64,000 nucleotides of DNA, taken from Mixophyes australis (lineage: Eukaryota > Chordata > Amphibia > Anura > Limnodynastidae). A program made the translations under genes and the position numbers. Of the stretch, positions 1 through 11,609 are shown in pieces. The DNA lies in NCBI GenBank assembly GCA_036250195.1, contig JAVHZZ010000009.1:39399824-39463823 (forward strand). The letters run 5' to 3'. Under the pieces are notes generated by a model that ran no database searches, was not told where the DNA came from, and worked only from the letters and a program-made list of their open reading frames with translations. The number at the start of each line of letters is the position of its first letter. The first letter of the stretch is position 1.

Positions 1-111
1 CCATTGTCTTCCTTCTAAATAAGTGCTCCATCCTTTTGATGTATATTCAATGTTTTCCAGTAGGGTATGACGTACCGTACATGGCCGTAAGTAGTTCTGG
101 TGGGGAGGGGC

Positions 112-810
112 TCCGGTTACTAACATGAAATGTTAGGGGGTTGAATGAAAAGATCAAATGCTCCCTGGTGTTAAACCAACTTTAAAAGTACAATGTAGAT
201 ATAGTATGTTTGGCCGAGACACATCTCTATGGCAGTAAAGTTTTAGCCTTAAAAGCGGGTAGGGTGGGCATATCATTCAACGCACACTGTTAACTCTAGA
301 GGAGTTTCTATCTTGATTAGGAAATCCTTGAACTTTACCTTAGAACATGTGGAAATTGATCCTTATGGTAGATATGTGTTCCTAATGACGGTAATTAACT
401 TTTCCCCACTTATTATTCTGGCAAAATATATTTCACCGCCGTATAACAATGATGTTTTGTGTAAAGCCTCCTCGTTCATGGCGTTATCTCCGGGTACCCC
501 AATGGTATGTCTGGGTGATTTTAACAATGTTCTACACGCAGGTTTAGATAAGTGACGTGAGTCAGGTGTACTTTTACAAGGCGGTCCCACCCCTTTTATC
601 TCGTGTAGTTGAAGAAATGGGTCTGGTAGATGAATGGAGATATAGAAATCCCAGTAAAGAGCAATTTTCATGCCATTCCACTAGCTATAACACTCTGTCA
701 AGGTTAGATTTGATCTTACCCTCCCTTTAGTTGTCCCCATATGTAATTTCAATCGAATATTTGTCCAGAGGTATTTCGGATCATTCCCCGTCCTTGTTGG
801 TATAGACTTG
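112..810 (+). pseudogene. L1/Tx1 LINE endonuclease domain (LINE copy 1), broken
   Basis: Remnant of the apurinic-like endonuclease at the start of LINE ORF2, which nicks target DNA for target-primed reverse transcription. In order the plus strand shows an NVRGLN-type opening near 127, a CLAETHL-like block near 210, GDFNNVL (about 517-537), SRLDLIL (about 700) and GISDHSP (about 776). These are the usual EN landmarks. They lie in different frames with stops between them, so no continuous domain can be made. The 5' part of the element is outside the window. The reverse transcriptase of the same copy follows directly. Confidence 0.75.
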
Positions 811-933
811 TCAAATAATAGAGGAGTGAGATTTTGGAAGCTAAACCCATGCTGGCTGTATACGATGGGTACGGGAGTAAGCTTTACAGTTCCTTGAGAA
901 GGGTTTTTTACCGACAATAAGGGGTCAACATCT

Positions 934-2176
934 ATGAATATTCTTTGGGATGCATTCAAGGCCTTCTTGAGGGGAACCTTAATTAAAAATATTGCTGAAG
1001 TTAAGAATTCAAGTAGGAAAAAAGAGTCTGATCTGGAACAGCGCTGTAGAGATTTGGAATGTTTATATATAGGTTCACATACTCCTGATGATCGTCTACA
1101 CTGTTTGAGGGCTCAGATAGAATGGAGAGAATATCTCCTAGACAAATCTAAACGTCGGCTTTTATTCTTTCAACATAGGCAATACTCAGAGGTGGATATG
1201 GGTGGAAGCTACTTGGCCTGCCTTACAAGGGTTCAACAGTCTAGTAGAGTAATTTCAGCAATTTATAATAATCAAAACGAAAAACTTTTTAGAGGTGGTG
1301 AAATTGTTGATACTTTTTATCAATATTATAAGGAGGCTTATGCCTCGTGGGCCAAATATTCTCATACTCAGCTGTCGGGTTACCTGGACTCTATTAAATT
1401 GCCCTCTCTTTCTCAGGAGTCGGCATCCCTTTTGAATGCACCTATTACGGTAGAGGAAATAGAAGCTGCTATATCCTCGTTCCCTGATCATAAGGCTCAG
1501 GCAATTGATGGCCTCCCTATAGAGTTGTATAAAAAATGCTAAAACTTTTTTGTTCCCCAGTTGCTGGAACTATACAATGGTTTATTTGAATTGAGTTCAT
1601 TACCTCCATCTATGTCACAAACGCTAATAGTGGTCTTGCCGAAACCTGGAAAAGATCCTTTATATACCGAGTCTTATAGACCCATTTCTTTACTCTGTAC
1701 TGATGTTAAGATAATGGCTAAGATTCTTGCCTCTAGGCTTAATTTAGTTATTTCCAAAATAAATCACCCTGATCAAACGGTTTTTATGCCCGGTAAATCT
1801 ACCGTTTCAAATCTAAGACGTCTCTATACTCACATACAGTTGCCCCATCTGGCCGAGGAGGGGGCAGTGGTGGTGTCCTTGGATGCTGCCAAGGCCTTAG
1901 ACTCGGTCAAATGGGAGTATCTATGGGAGGTACTGCATAGATTCGGGTTAGGCACAGAGTTTATTAAATGGATACGGCTATTGTATTCCGAACCAACAGC
2001 AAGAGTTTCTGTAAATGGCTACACATCTCCCTCCTTTAGTTTGGAGCGAGGAACCAGACAAGGCTGTCCCCTGTCTCCAGTATTATTTGCGTTGGCTATA
2101 GAGCGCCTTGCCTGTTTAATTAGGGATCATCCATTAATTGTTGGACTCTCAGTGGGAGAGGTATGTGATCATATAG
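934..2176 (+). pseudogene. L1/Tx1 LINE reverse transcriptase, N-terminal half (LINE copy 1)
   Basis: Two nearly adjoining open stretches (934-1542 and 1561-2176) carry the linker and fingers/palm of a LINE reverse transcriptase. Visible landmarks are PKPGKDP, ESYRPISLL, LDAAKALDSV (the first catalytic-Asp block, normally AFDxV) and [20 protein letters not shown] stop at 1540 separates the two stretches. The second stops matching LINE protein at 2176, where a solo LTR is inserted. Removing the LTR and one TSD copy lets the frame run straight into the catalytic box at 3724. This is a dead copy. Confidence 0.85.
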
Positions 2177-2389
2177 TGTTACGGGCACTAGGAGTCTTTG
2201 CCCAGGATATCACCAGATGATGGACTTACCAGAGTAATATAGTTGGTACTATGGTTCTCTGGTGGCAGGGTGACAACGGAACAGCAGATGGTGAGAGAAT
2301 GCTCGAGGAAAGTCTATGACTAGTAGCAACTGGTAATGAGTAGATGAATGTACACGAGGAACCAGATGGACAAGGAAACGTGAGGAAAG

Positions 2390-2670
2390 TCAGTGGTCTG
2401 CGTATAGCAAGTTGTACCACTGCTATAGAGAGGAGGAATGTCCAGGAGTAGCGAGGAGGTAGTGAGAGTCAGCGGTCTGCGTATAGCAAGTTGTACCGCT
2501 GTCTATAGTGAAGGAATGGAATCCAGGTGAAAGTAGGTAACGGGGACGTCAGTGGTCTGCGTATAGCAAGTTGTACCACTGCTTATGTGAGAGGATACTT
2601 GAAACTGGTGTCACAGGGAACAGGAGTCAGTGGTCTGCGTCAGCAAGTTGTACCACTGCTATATATATGT
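2390..2670. repeat. Minisatellite inside solo LTR A (~78-bp period)
   Basis: The phrase 'ggtctgcgtatagcaagttg' or a close variant recurs near 2395, 2472, 2554 and 2630, spaced roughly 76-82 bp apart, with diverging spacers. Short ORFs across it are by-products of the repeat. Confidence 0.7.
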
Positions 2671-3119
2671 GAGGAGGGGCACGAGGAGATGAATGTAAAG
2701 CAGAGTATACACGGGGCACACAGAACTTCATCCCACGATGATATCCACAATACAACGATAACTGACAAGCACTGCTTGAAGTATACAAAGTCACAATAGC
2801 TATCCAGGCAATAGGAAACAAAGTCAATGGTAACAATAGCTTCAGTGGATAGGAGGCTCCGGAGGAGAACACAACTCAGTCCAGATGGATATGCAATAGA
2901 AAAGCAAAGTCAATGGAAAGTATGCATACCGCGGTTCAGGAGACCAGGCTGTCAGAGAGACGTGCAGGGATACCTGAACGGCTGAAGGCCGGCAGGAGGA
3001 GAGACCACTGGAGGGTGGAAGCGGTAATCAGGTTGGTGCAGCGCACGGCAGGTAATCCAGAATCAACGAAGCAATACTCAGGAAGCAGTAGTAAGTGGAA
3101 CTGGAAACATGAAGAACAC

Positions 3120-3480
3120 GGGAGAGTAGAGGCGGTCTGGAACCCTGTAGTAGTAACGGAGGCAGCGGAGAGCTGACACGATAAACACAGGAGCGTTGAG
3201 ACGATCAGGAACTCTGTAGTAGTAACGGAGGCAGCGGAGAGCTGACACGATAAACCCAGGAGAGTTGAGACGATCAGGAACTCTGTAGTAGTAACGGAGG
3301 CAGCGGATAGGAATCAGCTGAGTGCAGGCACGATGAACACAGGAGAGTTAAAACGAACAGGAGTCCGGTAGTAATAGCAGATAGGAATCAGCTGAGTGCA
3401 GGCATGAGGAACACAGGAGAGTTGAAGTAGTCTGGAAACCACAATAGCAGTAAACAGGAATCAGCAGGAGCTGAATACAC
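3120..3480. repeat. Second minisatellite inside solo LTR A
   Basis: The blocks 'gtagtagtaacggaggcagc' and 'gaatcagctgagtgcaggca' recur between 3120 and 3480 at about 70-90 bp spacing with internal deletions. The same purine-rich style is seen in solo LTR C. Confidence 0.65.
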
Positions 3481-3713
3481 GAGGAACACAGGAACACCTT
3501 CAGAGGCTCATGGGGAATGAGACTCCAAGATCAGGCAACCAGGTAATGATCACAGGTGGTTTAAATAGGGAGGGTTGCCTGATCATCCAATCAATTAAAA
3601 GCAACAGGTACTGAAGGTTTGAAAAGGGCTGTACATGCGCAGACCCTCAGGATGGCGGACAGCCACGGTTCCTGAACACACGGGAAATGGCACTCACAGT
3701 CCGGTGAGTGACA

Positions 3714-5298
3714 TATAGCTCTTTATGCAGGCGACATGTTGCTGTTTTTATCAGACTCGGATTTCTCGTTGAACTGCCTTTTGGAGGTGGTTAATAAATT
3801 TGGAAAATTTTCAGGTTTACTGATTAACTGGGATTAATCTTATATATATCCCCTTCATGGTGTAATTCTCCCTGAGGACAGGATTAGACATTCCCTTAAA
3901 TGGACTTAAAGGTTTAAGTATCTTGGCGTCTGGATTTCCAATGTGGCTAGTGAATTTTTTTCTCTTAATATTGACCCGGGATAGAATATTTTAAATTAAA
4001 ATCCCATATTTGGAAAAGACTTCCCCTTAAGGTAACAGGAAGGATTAACCTTTTTAAGATGGTAGTACAGCCTAAATTCCTATACATTCTTCAACACTCC
4101 CCTATATATCTCCCCCGAGTACTTTTTAATAAAATAGACAGGCTTATTTCCTCATTTGTTTGGAGCGAAGGTAGAGCCCGTATCCGAATGTAAATTTTGT
4201 GCAGGTCTAAGGTTGATGGTGGATTAGCGCTTCCGAATTTGAGAATACATTACTATGCAGTGCAACTTGCCCCATTTGGTTAATTGGGCGGGAGATCAGA
4301 TTCCTCTGGATTTGTTGGGCTTTCTGGGTGAGCAGACTGAGGCATATGCTTCGGGTGGTGCATTCTTTTTACCTATGGGGATATTACTTAGGGGGAAATA
4401 TCCGAATAGGGTTGCCCCAATAGTTAATCAGGCTGTAGAAATCTGGCGTATTTCTCAAAATTTAGTGGGAAATCAAGGTTATGATCCTTTTACTCCTTTA
4501 TGGTATAATCTCTCCTTCCCGGAATTTAATAAATTGCGAGAGTATAATGTTTGGCAAAAATATGGTATAGTAAATGTTGGACAATTAGATCAGTCTGGTA
4601 CATTGAAATCCTTTGCACAATTGTCACAGAAAAGGGGGATACCTAACTCAGCGTTTTACTGTTACCTTCAGCTTCGGCATTCTCTGAATGCTCAATTTCC
4701 TGCCTCTACTCCATTAATACAAAAATCTTCCCTTAAAACCCTTTTATTAAACGTGGGTACAAGTAAAACTATTTCCCACCTCTATTCAACTATTAATGGT
4801 TCTTTGACCCCTAGAGACCGCTACCAACAAATACATTTATATATACTTCACAGAGTATATCTTACTCCATTAGGTTTGCATCATATGGGTCGGAGAAGGG
4901 ATTCATCTTGTCCAAAATGCAGTTTTCCCCCTGCAGATTTCTGGCATATGTTATGGGAGTGTCCAGTGGTAAGTGCTTTCTGGAGGAAGGTCTGGAAGTG
5001 TGTGATTGATACGGTTCCAATGGCTCCCTATATGAACCCCAAAAGCTGTCATTATGGAATATCATTAGAAGATCTAATTGATAAATATCCAGCTGTTTAA
5101 ATTTTCAATTTAATGACACTTGCTAAAGTGGTGATTTCCTGGACATGGTTGGCACCGGATCCACCTGATTTCCATAAGTCGAGAACCTTGGTTAATAACA
5201 CAGTGCAACATGAAAGATATGTATATACTAGTAGAAATGCTAAAGTTAAATACCATAAAATTTGGTCTATGTGGTATATATCTAAATACCAGGTTTGA
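3714..5298 (+). pseudogene. L1/Tx1 LINE reverse transcriptase C-terminal half and C-terminal domain (LINE copy 1)
   Basis: Continuation of LINE ORF2 after the LTR insertion. It opens with the catalytic box read as YAGD (3724-3735) where the family has YADD, so one catalytic Asp is replaced by Gly. LLFLSDSDFSLN and FSGLLIN follow, as expected for RT motifs C and D. A stop lies near 3834. A long open stretch (4255-5097) carries the C-terminal domain with a CxxC...H...C zinc-knuckle-like motif (CPKC, then WHMLWEC) around residues 220-240. A short in-frame-like tail runs 5113-5298. Several stops and frameshifts lie between 3830 and 4250. Confidence 0.82.
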
Positions 5299-5600
5299 TC
5301 TTTGAGGTAAGGGTGGAGGGTCTGGGTGTCTGAGAGGGGGAGACTCGTTCAGCGCAAAAAATTATATAAAATATTATACAAATTATAAAAATAAATAATG
5401 TGGGGGTGTTGGGGTGCAAATTATGCATAAATATGTTGTTAAAACGCAATGTCTAACTGAAAGATCATAATACTGATAATATTTCTATCTCTATTGTTAT
5501 AAGGACATGGATGGTAGAAGCTATAAAATTTACCTCACTTATGTCCTGTTCCTAATGATTGGAGGGAGATTAAACTCCAAATACAGAGTGTTGCAATTAT
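5299..5600 (+). other. LINE copy 1 3' UTR, proximal part
   Basis: Non-coding, AT-rich sequence following the LINE C-terminal domain, containing several A/T runs and no ORF of note. It is interrupted at 5600/5601 by the 649-bp array. The distal part of the same UTR resumes at 10133. Confidence 0.5.
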
Positions 5601-8600
5601 AAAATGCACAGTGTGGAAGTTCATAGTGTTTACCATAATACCATACTAAAACCAATAACGACACGGACACCAGAATAACGTTGGAATTAAAATATATTTA
5701 TTAAATGGCTAATATTAAACTAAAGGGGCTGAAAGGCGGACAAGAGCAGGGCAGTCAGCAAACACAAAACCAATAACGGTGGAAAGGTCAGACCATTGAA
5801 CCACCAACCCAGGATCATACCTTATCTATTGGCCGGTGCGAAATATATGTCCAACGGCAAGACTACACCCCCCTTTTAACTGCCAGCAAGATATTCAACA
5901 TACTGGCCCAGAGTCCCATTCACTGGACCCAACACACGTGATGACAACACAATACGAAAGGGGGAGTAGTGACCTATGACAGTATAACCCAAGCACCATA
6001 TGCAAACTTGCCGACTGCACTGCTCTCCCACCTAAAAGAAAACATATCATAATACTAAAAACTGCCGGGAGGGAGGAATCCGGAAGCAGAGAGGGGAAAA
6101 TGGTGGAGCACATCACCGATATAAAACTAAGCCACCCCCTTCCTCTACCTTATTGGTTCACATATAGAAGAAGCCCATAGGCTAAACACCTAATCACTCA
6201 CCCACGTGATTTTAACTGCATTCAGGCTGATGGCCACACTTCTCTAAAATGCACAGTGTGGAAGTTCATAGTGTTTACCATAATACCATACTAAAACCAA
6301 TAACGACACAGACACCAGAATAACGTTGGAATTAAAATATATTTATTAAATGGCTAATATTAAACTAAAGGGGCTGAAAGGCGGACAAGAGCAGGGCAGT
6401 CAGCAAACACAAAACCAATAACGGTGGAAAGGTCAGACCATTGAACCACCAACCCAGGATCATACCTTATCTATTGGCCGGTGCAAAATATATGTCCAAC
6501 GGCAAGACTACACCCCCCTTTTAACTGCCAGCAAGATATTCAACATACTGGCCCAGAGTCCCATTCACTGGACCCAACACACGTGATGACAACACAATAC
6601 GAAAGGGGGAGTAGTGACCTATGACAATATAACCCAAGCACCATTTGCAAACTTACCGACTGCACTGCTCTCCCACCTAAAAGAAAACATATCATAATAC
6701 TAAAAACTGCTGGGAGGGAGGGAGGAATCCGGAAGCAGAGAGGGGAAAATTGTGGAGCACATCACCTATATAAAAAGAAGCTACCCCCCTCCTCTGCCTT
6801 ATTGGTTTACATATAGAAGAAGCCCATAGGCTAAACACCGAAACACTCACCCACGTGATTTTAACTGCATTCAGGCTGAGGGCCACACTTCTCTAAAATG
6901 CACATTGTGGAAGTTCATAGTGTTTACCATAATACCATACTAAAACCAATAACGACACGGACACCAGAATAACGTTGGAATTAAAATATATTTATTAAAT
7001 GGCTAATATTAAACTAAAGGGGCTGAAAGGCGGACGAGAGCAGGGCAGTCAGCAAACACAAAACACATAACGGTGGAAAGGTCAGACCATTGAACCACCA
7101 ACCCAGGATCATACCTTATCTATTGGCCGGTGCGAAATATATGTCCAACGGCAAGACTACACCCCCCTTTTAACTGCCAGCAAGATATTCAACATACTGG
7201 CCCAGAGTCCCATTCACTGGACCCAACACACGTGATGACAATACAATACGAAAGGGGGAGTAGTGACCTATGACAATATAACCCAAGCACCATATGCAAA
7301 CTTGCCGACTGCACTGCTCTCCCACCTAAAAGAAAACATATCATAATACTAAAAACTGCCGGGAGGGAGGGAGGAATCCGGAAGCAGAGAGGGGAAAATG
7401 GTGGAGCACATCACCTATATAAAACTAAGCCACCCCCCTCCTCTGCCTTATTGGTTTACATATAGAAGAAGCCCATAGGCTAAACACCTAATCACTCACC
7501 CACGTGATTTTAACTGCATTCAGGCTGAGGGCCATACTTCTCTAAAATGCACATTGTGGAAGTTCATAGTGTTTACCATAATAGCATACTAAAACCAATA
7601 ACGACACGGACACCAGAATAACGTTAGAATTAAAATATATTTATTAAATGGCTAATATTAAACTAAAGGGGCTGAAAGGCGGACGAGAGCAGGGCAGTCA
7701 GCAAACACATAACCAATAACGGTGGAAAGGTCAGACCATTGAACCACCAACCCAGGATCATACCTTATCTATTGGCCGGTGCGAAATATATGTCCAACGG
7801 CAAGACTACACCCCCCTTTTAACTGCCAGCAAGATATTCAACATACTGGCCCAGAGTCCCATTCACTGGACCCAACACATGTGATGACAACACAATACGA
7901 AAGGGGGAGTAGTGACCTATGACAATATAACCCAAGCACCATATGCAAACTTGCCGACTGCACTGCTCTCCCACCTAAAAGAAAACATATCATAATACTA
8001 AAAACTGCCGGGAGGGAGGGAGGAATCCGGAAGCAGAGAGGGGAAAATGGTGGAGCACATCACCTATATAAAACTAAGCCACCCCCCTCCTCTGCCTTAT
8101 TGGTTTACATATAGAAGAAGCCCATAAGCTAAACACCGAAACACTCACCCACGTGATTTTAACTGCATTCTGGCTGAGGGCCACACTTCTCTAAAATGCA
8201 CATGGTGGAAGTTCATAGTGTTTACCATAATACCATACTAAAACCAATAACGACACGGACACCAAAATAACGTTGGAATTAAAATATATTTATTAAATGG
8301 CTAATATTAAACTAAAGTGGCTGAAAGGCGGACGAGAGCAGGGCAGTCAGCAAACACAAAACCAATAACTGTGGAAAGGTCAGACCATTGAACCACCAAC
8401 CCAGGATCATACCTTATCTATTGGCCGGTGCGAAATATATGTCCAACGGCAAGACTACACCCCCCTTTTAACTGCCAGCAAGATATTCAACATACTGGCC
8501 CAGAGTCCCATTCACTGGACCCAACACACGTGATGACAACACAATAGGAAAGGGGGAGTAGTGACCTATGACAATATAACCCAAGCACCATATGCAAACT

Positions 8601-10132
8601 TGCCGACTGCACTGCTCTCCCACCTAAAAGAAAACATATCATAATACTTAAAACTGCCGGGAGGGAGGGAGGAATCCGGAAGCAGAGAGGGGAAAATTGT
8701 GGAGCACATCACCTATATAAAACTAAGCCACCCCCCTCCTCTGCCTTATTGGTTTAAATATAGAAGAAGCCCATAGGCTAAACACCTAATCACTCACCCA
8801 CGTGATTTTAACTGCATTCTGGCTGAGGGCCACACTTCTCTAAAATGCACATTGTGGAAGTTCATAGTGTTTACCATAATACCATACTAAAACCAATAAC
8901 GACACAGACACCAGAATAACGTTGGAATTAAAATATATTTATTAAATGGCTAATATTAAACTAAAGGGGCTGAAAGGCGGACAAGAGCAGGGCAGTCAGC
9001 AAACACAAAACCAATAACGGTGGAAAGGTCAGACCATTGAACCACCAACCCAGGATCATACCTTATCTATTGGCCGGTGCGAAATATATGTCCAACGGCA
9101 AGACTACACCCCCCTTTTAACTGCCAGCAAGATATTCAACATACTGGCCCAGAGTCCCATTCACTGGACCCAACACACGTGATGACAACACAATACGAAA
9201 GGGGGAGTAGTGACCTATGACAATATAACCCAAGCACCATATGCAAACTTGCCGACTGCACTGCTCTCCCACCTAAAAGAAAACATATCATAATACTAAA
9301 AACTGCCGGGAGGGAGGGAGGAATCCGGAAGCAGAGAGGGGAAAATTGTGGAGCACATCACCTATATAAAACTAAGCCACCCCCTTCCTCTGCCTTATTG
9401 GTTCACATATAGAAGAAGCCCATAGGCTAAACACCTAATCACTCACCCACGTGATTTTAACTGCATTCAGGCTGATGGCCACACTTCTCTAAAATGCACA
9501 GTGTGGAAGTTCATAGTGTTTACCATAATACCATAACCAATAACGACACGGACACCAGAATAACGTTGGAATTAAAATATATTTATTAAATGGCTAATAT
9601 TAAACTAAAGGGGCTGAAAGGACGATAGCAGGGCAGTCAGCAAACACAAAACCAATAACGGTGGAAAGGTCAGAACATTGAACCACCAACCCAGGATCAT
9701 ACCTTATCTATTGGCCGGTGCGAAATATATGTCCAACGGCAAGACTACACCCCCCTTTTAACTGCCAGCAAGATATTCAACATACTGGCCCAGAGTTCCA
9801 TTCACTGGACCCAACACACGTGATGACAACACAATACGAAAGGGAGAGTAGTGACCTATGACAATATAACCCAAGCACCATATGCAAACTTGCCGACTGC
9901 ACTGCTCTCCCACCTAAAAGAAAATATATCATAATACTAAAAACTGCCGGGAGGGAGGGAGTAATCCGGAAGCAGAGAGGGGAAAATGGTGGAGCACATC
10001 ACCTATATAACACTAAGCCACCCCCTTCCTCTGCCTTATTGGTTCACATATAGAAGAAGCACATAGGCTAAACACCTAATCACTCACCCACGTGATTTTA
10101 ACTGTGTTCAGGCTGATGGCCACACTTCTCTT
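5601..10132 (-). repeat. Tandem array of seven ~649-bp Ngaro terminal (A+B) units
   Basis: Seven head-to-tail copies begin (aaaatgcac anchor) at 5601, 6246, 6895, 7544, 8193, 8842 and 9491. Spacings are 645, then 649 five times, and the last unit runs about 642 bp to 10132. Copies differ by a few percent by eye. In reverse complement each unit matches the end of the Ngaro-like element at 52236-53321 (B1-A2-B2), where the same A+B unit is 650 bp. Shared landmarks include the TATTGGCCGG block, the CACGTG-containing block and the GGAATCCGGAAGCAGAGAG block. The unit is not a multiple of three and codes for nothing. The array interrupts the 3' UTR of LINE copy 1. Confidence 0.92.
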
Positions 10133-10296
10133 GTATTTAGTTTGCTCCATGTGTAACTATGTAAGAAAAGAACAAATGTATCTGAGAAACGCTTCCTGGT
10201 TAATTATGGTGTATGTTTGTTTCTGTTTGGTCTCTTTTTTGTTATTTGTGCCTGAAACTTCAATAAAAAAGTATCTGATTTAAAAAATAAAAAAAA
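10133..10296 (+). other. LINE copy 1 3' UTR end, poly(A) signal and A-rich tail
   Basis: After the array, the sequence looks like a LINE 3' end: TG/TTT-rich UTR, CTTCAATAAAAA with AATAAA at 10262-10267, then an A-rich tail (about 10282-10296). This suggests LINE copy 1 extends to about 10296. The 5' end is off-window, so the TSD cannot be tested. Confidence 0.6.
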
Positions 10297-10754
10297 ATAC
10301 ACATAAGTATGCCACTTGATAGCAAAGAAAATAAGTATGCAAGGAAGATTGACTATATAAATGGATTGTATGTACAGTACGCATTAGAACAGTCTGATTT
10401 ATGTATTTACTGTTTAAAAAAATAAAAAAACATTTTTTACACATATTTTTATTGATTATAACATTAAGAATTGTTAATTTATAATTTTTTTTATTATTCC
10501 TGCATTCTGATGTGCCTTTATAGTCTATATATGCGTGTGCGTATCCTGCTCTCTGATGTGTCTGTCTACATATGGTAAGTAACATTTAGGCAACGTGTAC
10601 TTATACCCGGATTCAAATGGAGACTTATCTTAAAATCCGCTTGTATTTAAATACGGTCGGAAATACTTTCAAGTTCAATGCTCATTTTTTAAATGCAAGT
10701 TGCGTGCAGGTTGCATCTGAGGATGAATCAGGCTCTCAGTTGTTAGACATTGTG
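10297..10754. other. Unassigned AT-rich interval
   Basis: No convincing gene. A short fragment ending 'gatgaatcaggctctc' (about 10722-10737) resembles a terminal inverted repeat of the adjacent element family, so a second, truncated copy may be present. Confidence 0.4.
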
Positions 10755-11373
10755 GACCTGATTCATTAAGTAGCGTAAATGGAAATAAGGTGCGTATTTT
10801 ACTCTGTAAATGCCCAGAACAGGACCATATGCCAGAGAACACAGCAACGTCCAATTCATCTTCCAGCAAAAAGGACCCTTAATACAGCCTACGATTTCAG
10901 GTATGGGATGGGGAGGGAAATGGGCGTATGCATGAAGGCAATGTACAGTAAGGGTGTTCCATCGCAAGCACACATAGCAGTGTCATATTCAAGCTTTGGA
11001 CGTCTCAAACTTACTTGTATTTCAGTCGTATCATTTGCACCAGTTACATGTATTTTATGGAGAAAGAAAAAATAAAAGAAAAAAACTCGTTTTTATGTTT
11101 TGTCGTTAATCAACAGGTGACATTATTTGAAATTTAATTTTCTTTCTGTGGATTCTTTTGTGGCTTTATATTCCACATATGTATTGGACGTACCCTGCAG
11201 TGTCTTGTCTAGCTTGTCTAGACCCATATTCATCATTAGACATCTCTTCAGATCCGCTCCTAGTTGAATACAGATGTGCGTCTACCCAATGTACATGCAT
11301 TTTTTTAAAAAAAAAACACATTACATTCGTTTTGAACTTAGGAAATGTACAAATTTGTTAATTAATCAGGCCC
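10755..11373. mobile_element. Candidate non-autonomous DNA transposon with ~16-bp terminal inverted repeats
   Basis: The left end ggacctgattcattaa (10755-10770) and right end ttaattaatcaggccc (11358-11373) are inverted repeats with 2-3 mismatches. The 3-bp tgt on both outer sides (10752-10754, 11374-11376) could be a TSD. 'CCTGATTCATTAA' ends recur in frog interspersed repeats as I know them. The interior shows no transposase. The superfamily is not identifiable from this. Confidence 0.4.
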
Positions 11374-11594
11374 TGTGAGAATATGTAAAAAAATATGTGA
11401 AAATACAGCAGCTTAATGTCCTACAATTCATCTGTCTTGATTTGGTATACCAGAAGAATTACTGCTGGCTACTAGTGGCTTAAACCCTATTGATTGCAAC
11501 GAGACTTCCGCTGTCCTATTGCATTTATTTTACAACATATAACGTAAACACAATTGCAAAACTGCACAAAATACAATGGTGAAAAAAAAAAATC
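11374..11594. other. Unassigned interval before LINE copy 2
   Basis: No gene or recognisable repeat was seen. It ends at the TSD of LINE copy 2. Confidence 0.4.
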
Positions 11595-11609
11595 AAAATA
11601 GTAAATGTT

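Larger units (their letters stand above)
2177..3713 (-). mobile_element. Solo LTR A (Gypsy-type), inserted in LINE copy 1
   Basis: A 1,537-bp insertion beginning TGTTAC and ending GTGACA, flanked by the perfect 5-bp direct repeat tatag (2172-2176 and 3714-3718). TG...CA ends with a 5-bp duplication are the signature of an LTR-retrotransposon integrase. No internal protein region is present, so it is a solo LTR left by LTR-LTR recombination. On the minus strand a promoter-like TATTTAAA (about 3560) and a TGCGCATG motif (about 3636) lie where the other two solo LTRs have them, which sets the strand. Much of the body is tandem minisatellite. Assignment to Gypsy rests on style, not on an alignment. 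Confidence 0.8.

Noticed and set aside
2527..3176. ORFs within solo LTR A
   Set aside because: They lie in minisatellite DNA of a solo LTR with a TSD.
5601..10132. 649-bp units as tandem gene copies or 5S/snRNA clusters
   Set aside because: No ORF is shared and no RNA polymerase III boxes were recognised; the units match Ngaro terminal repeats.
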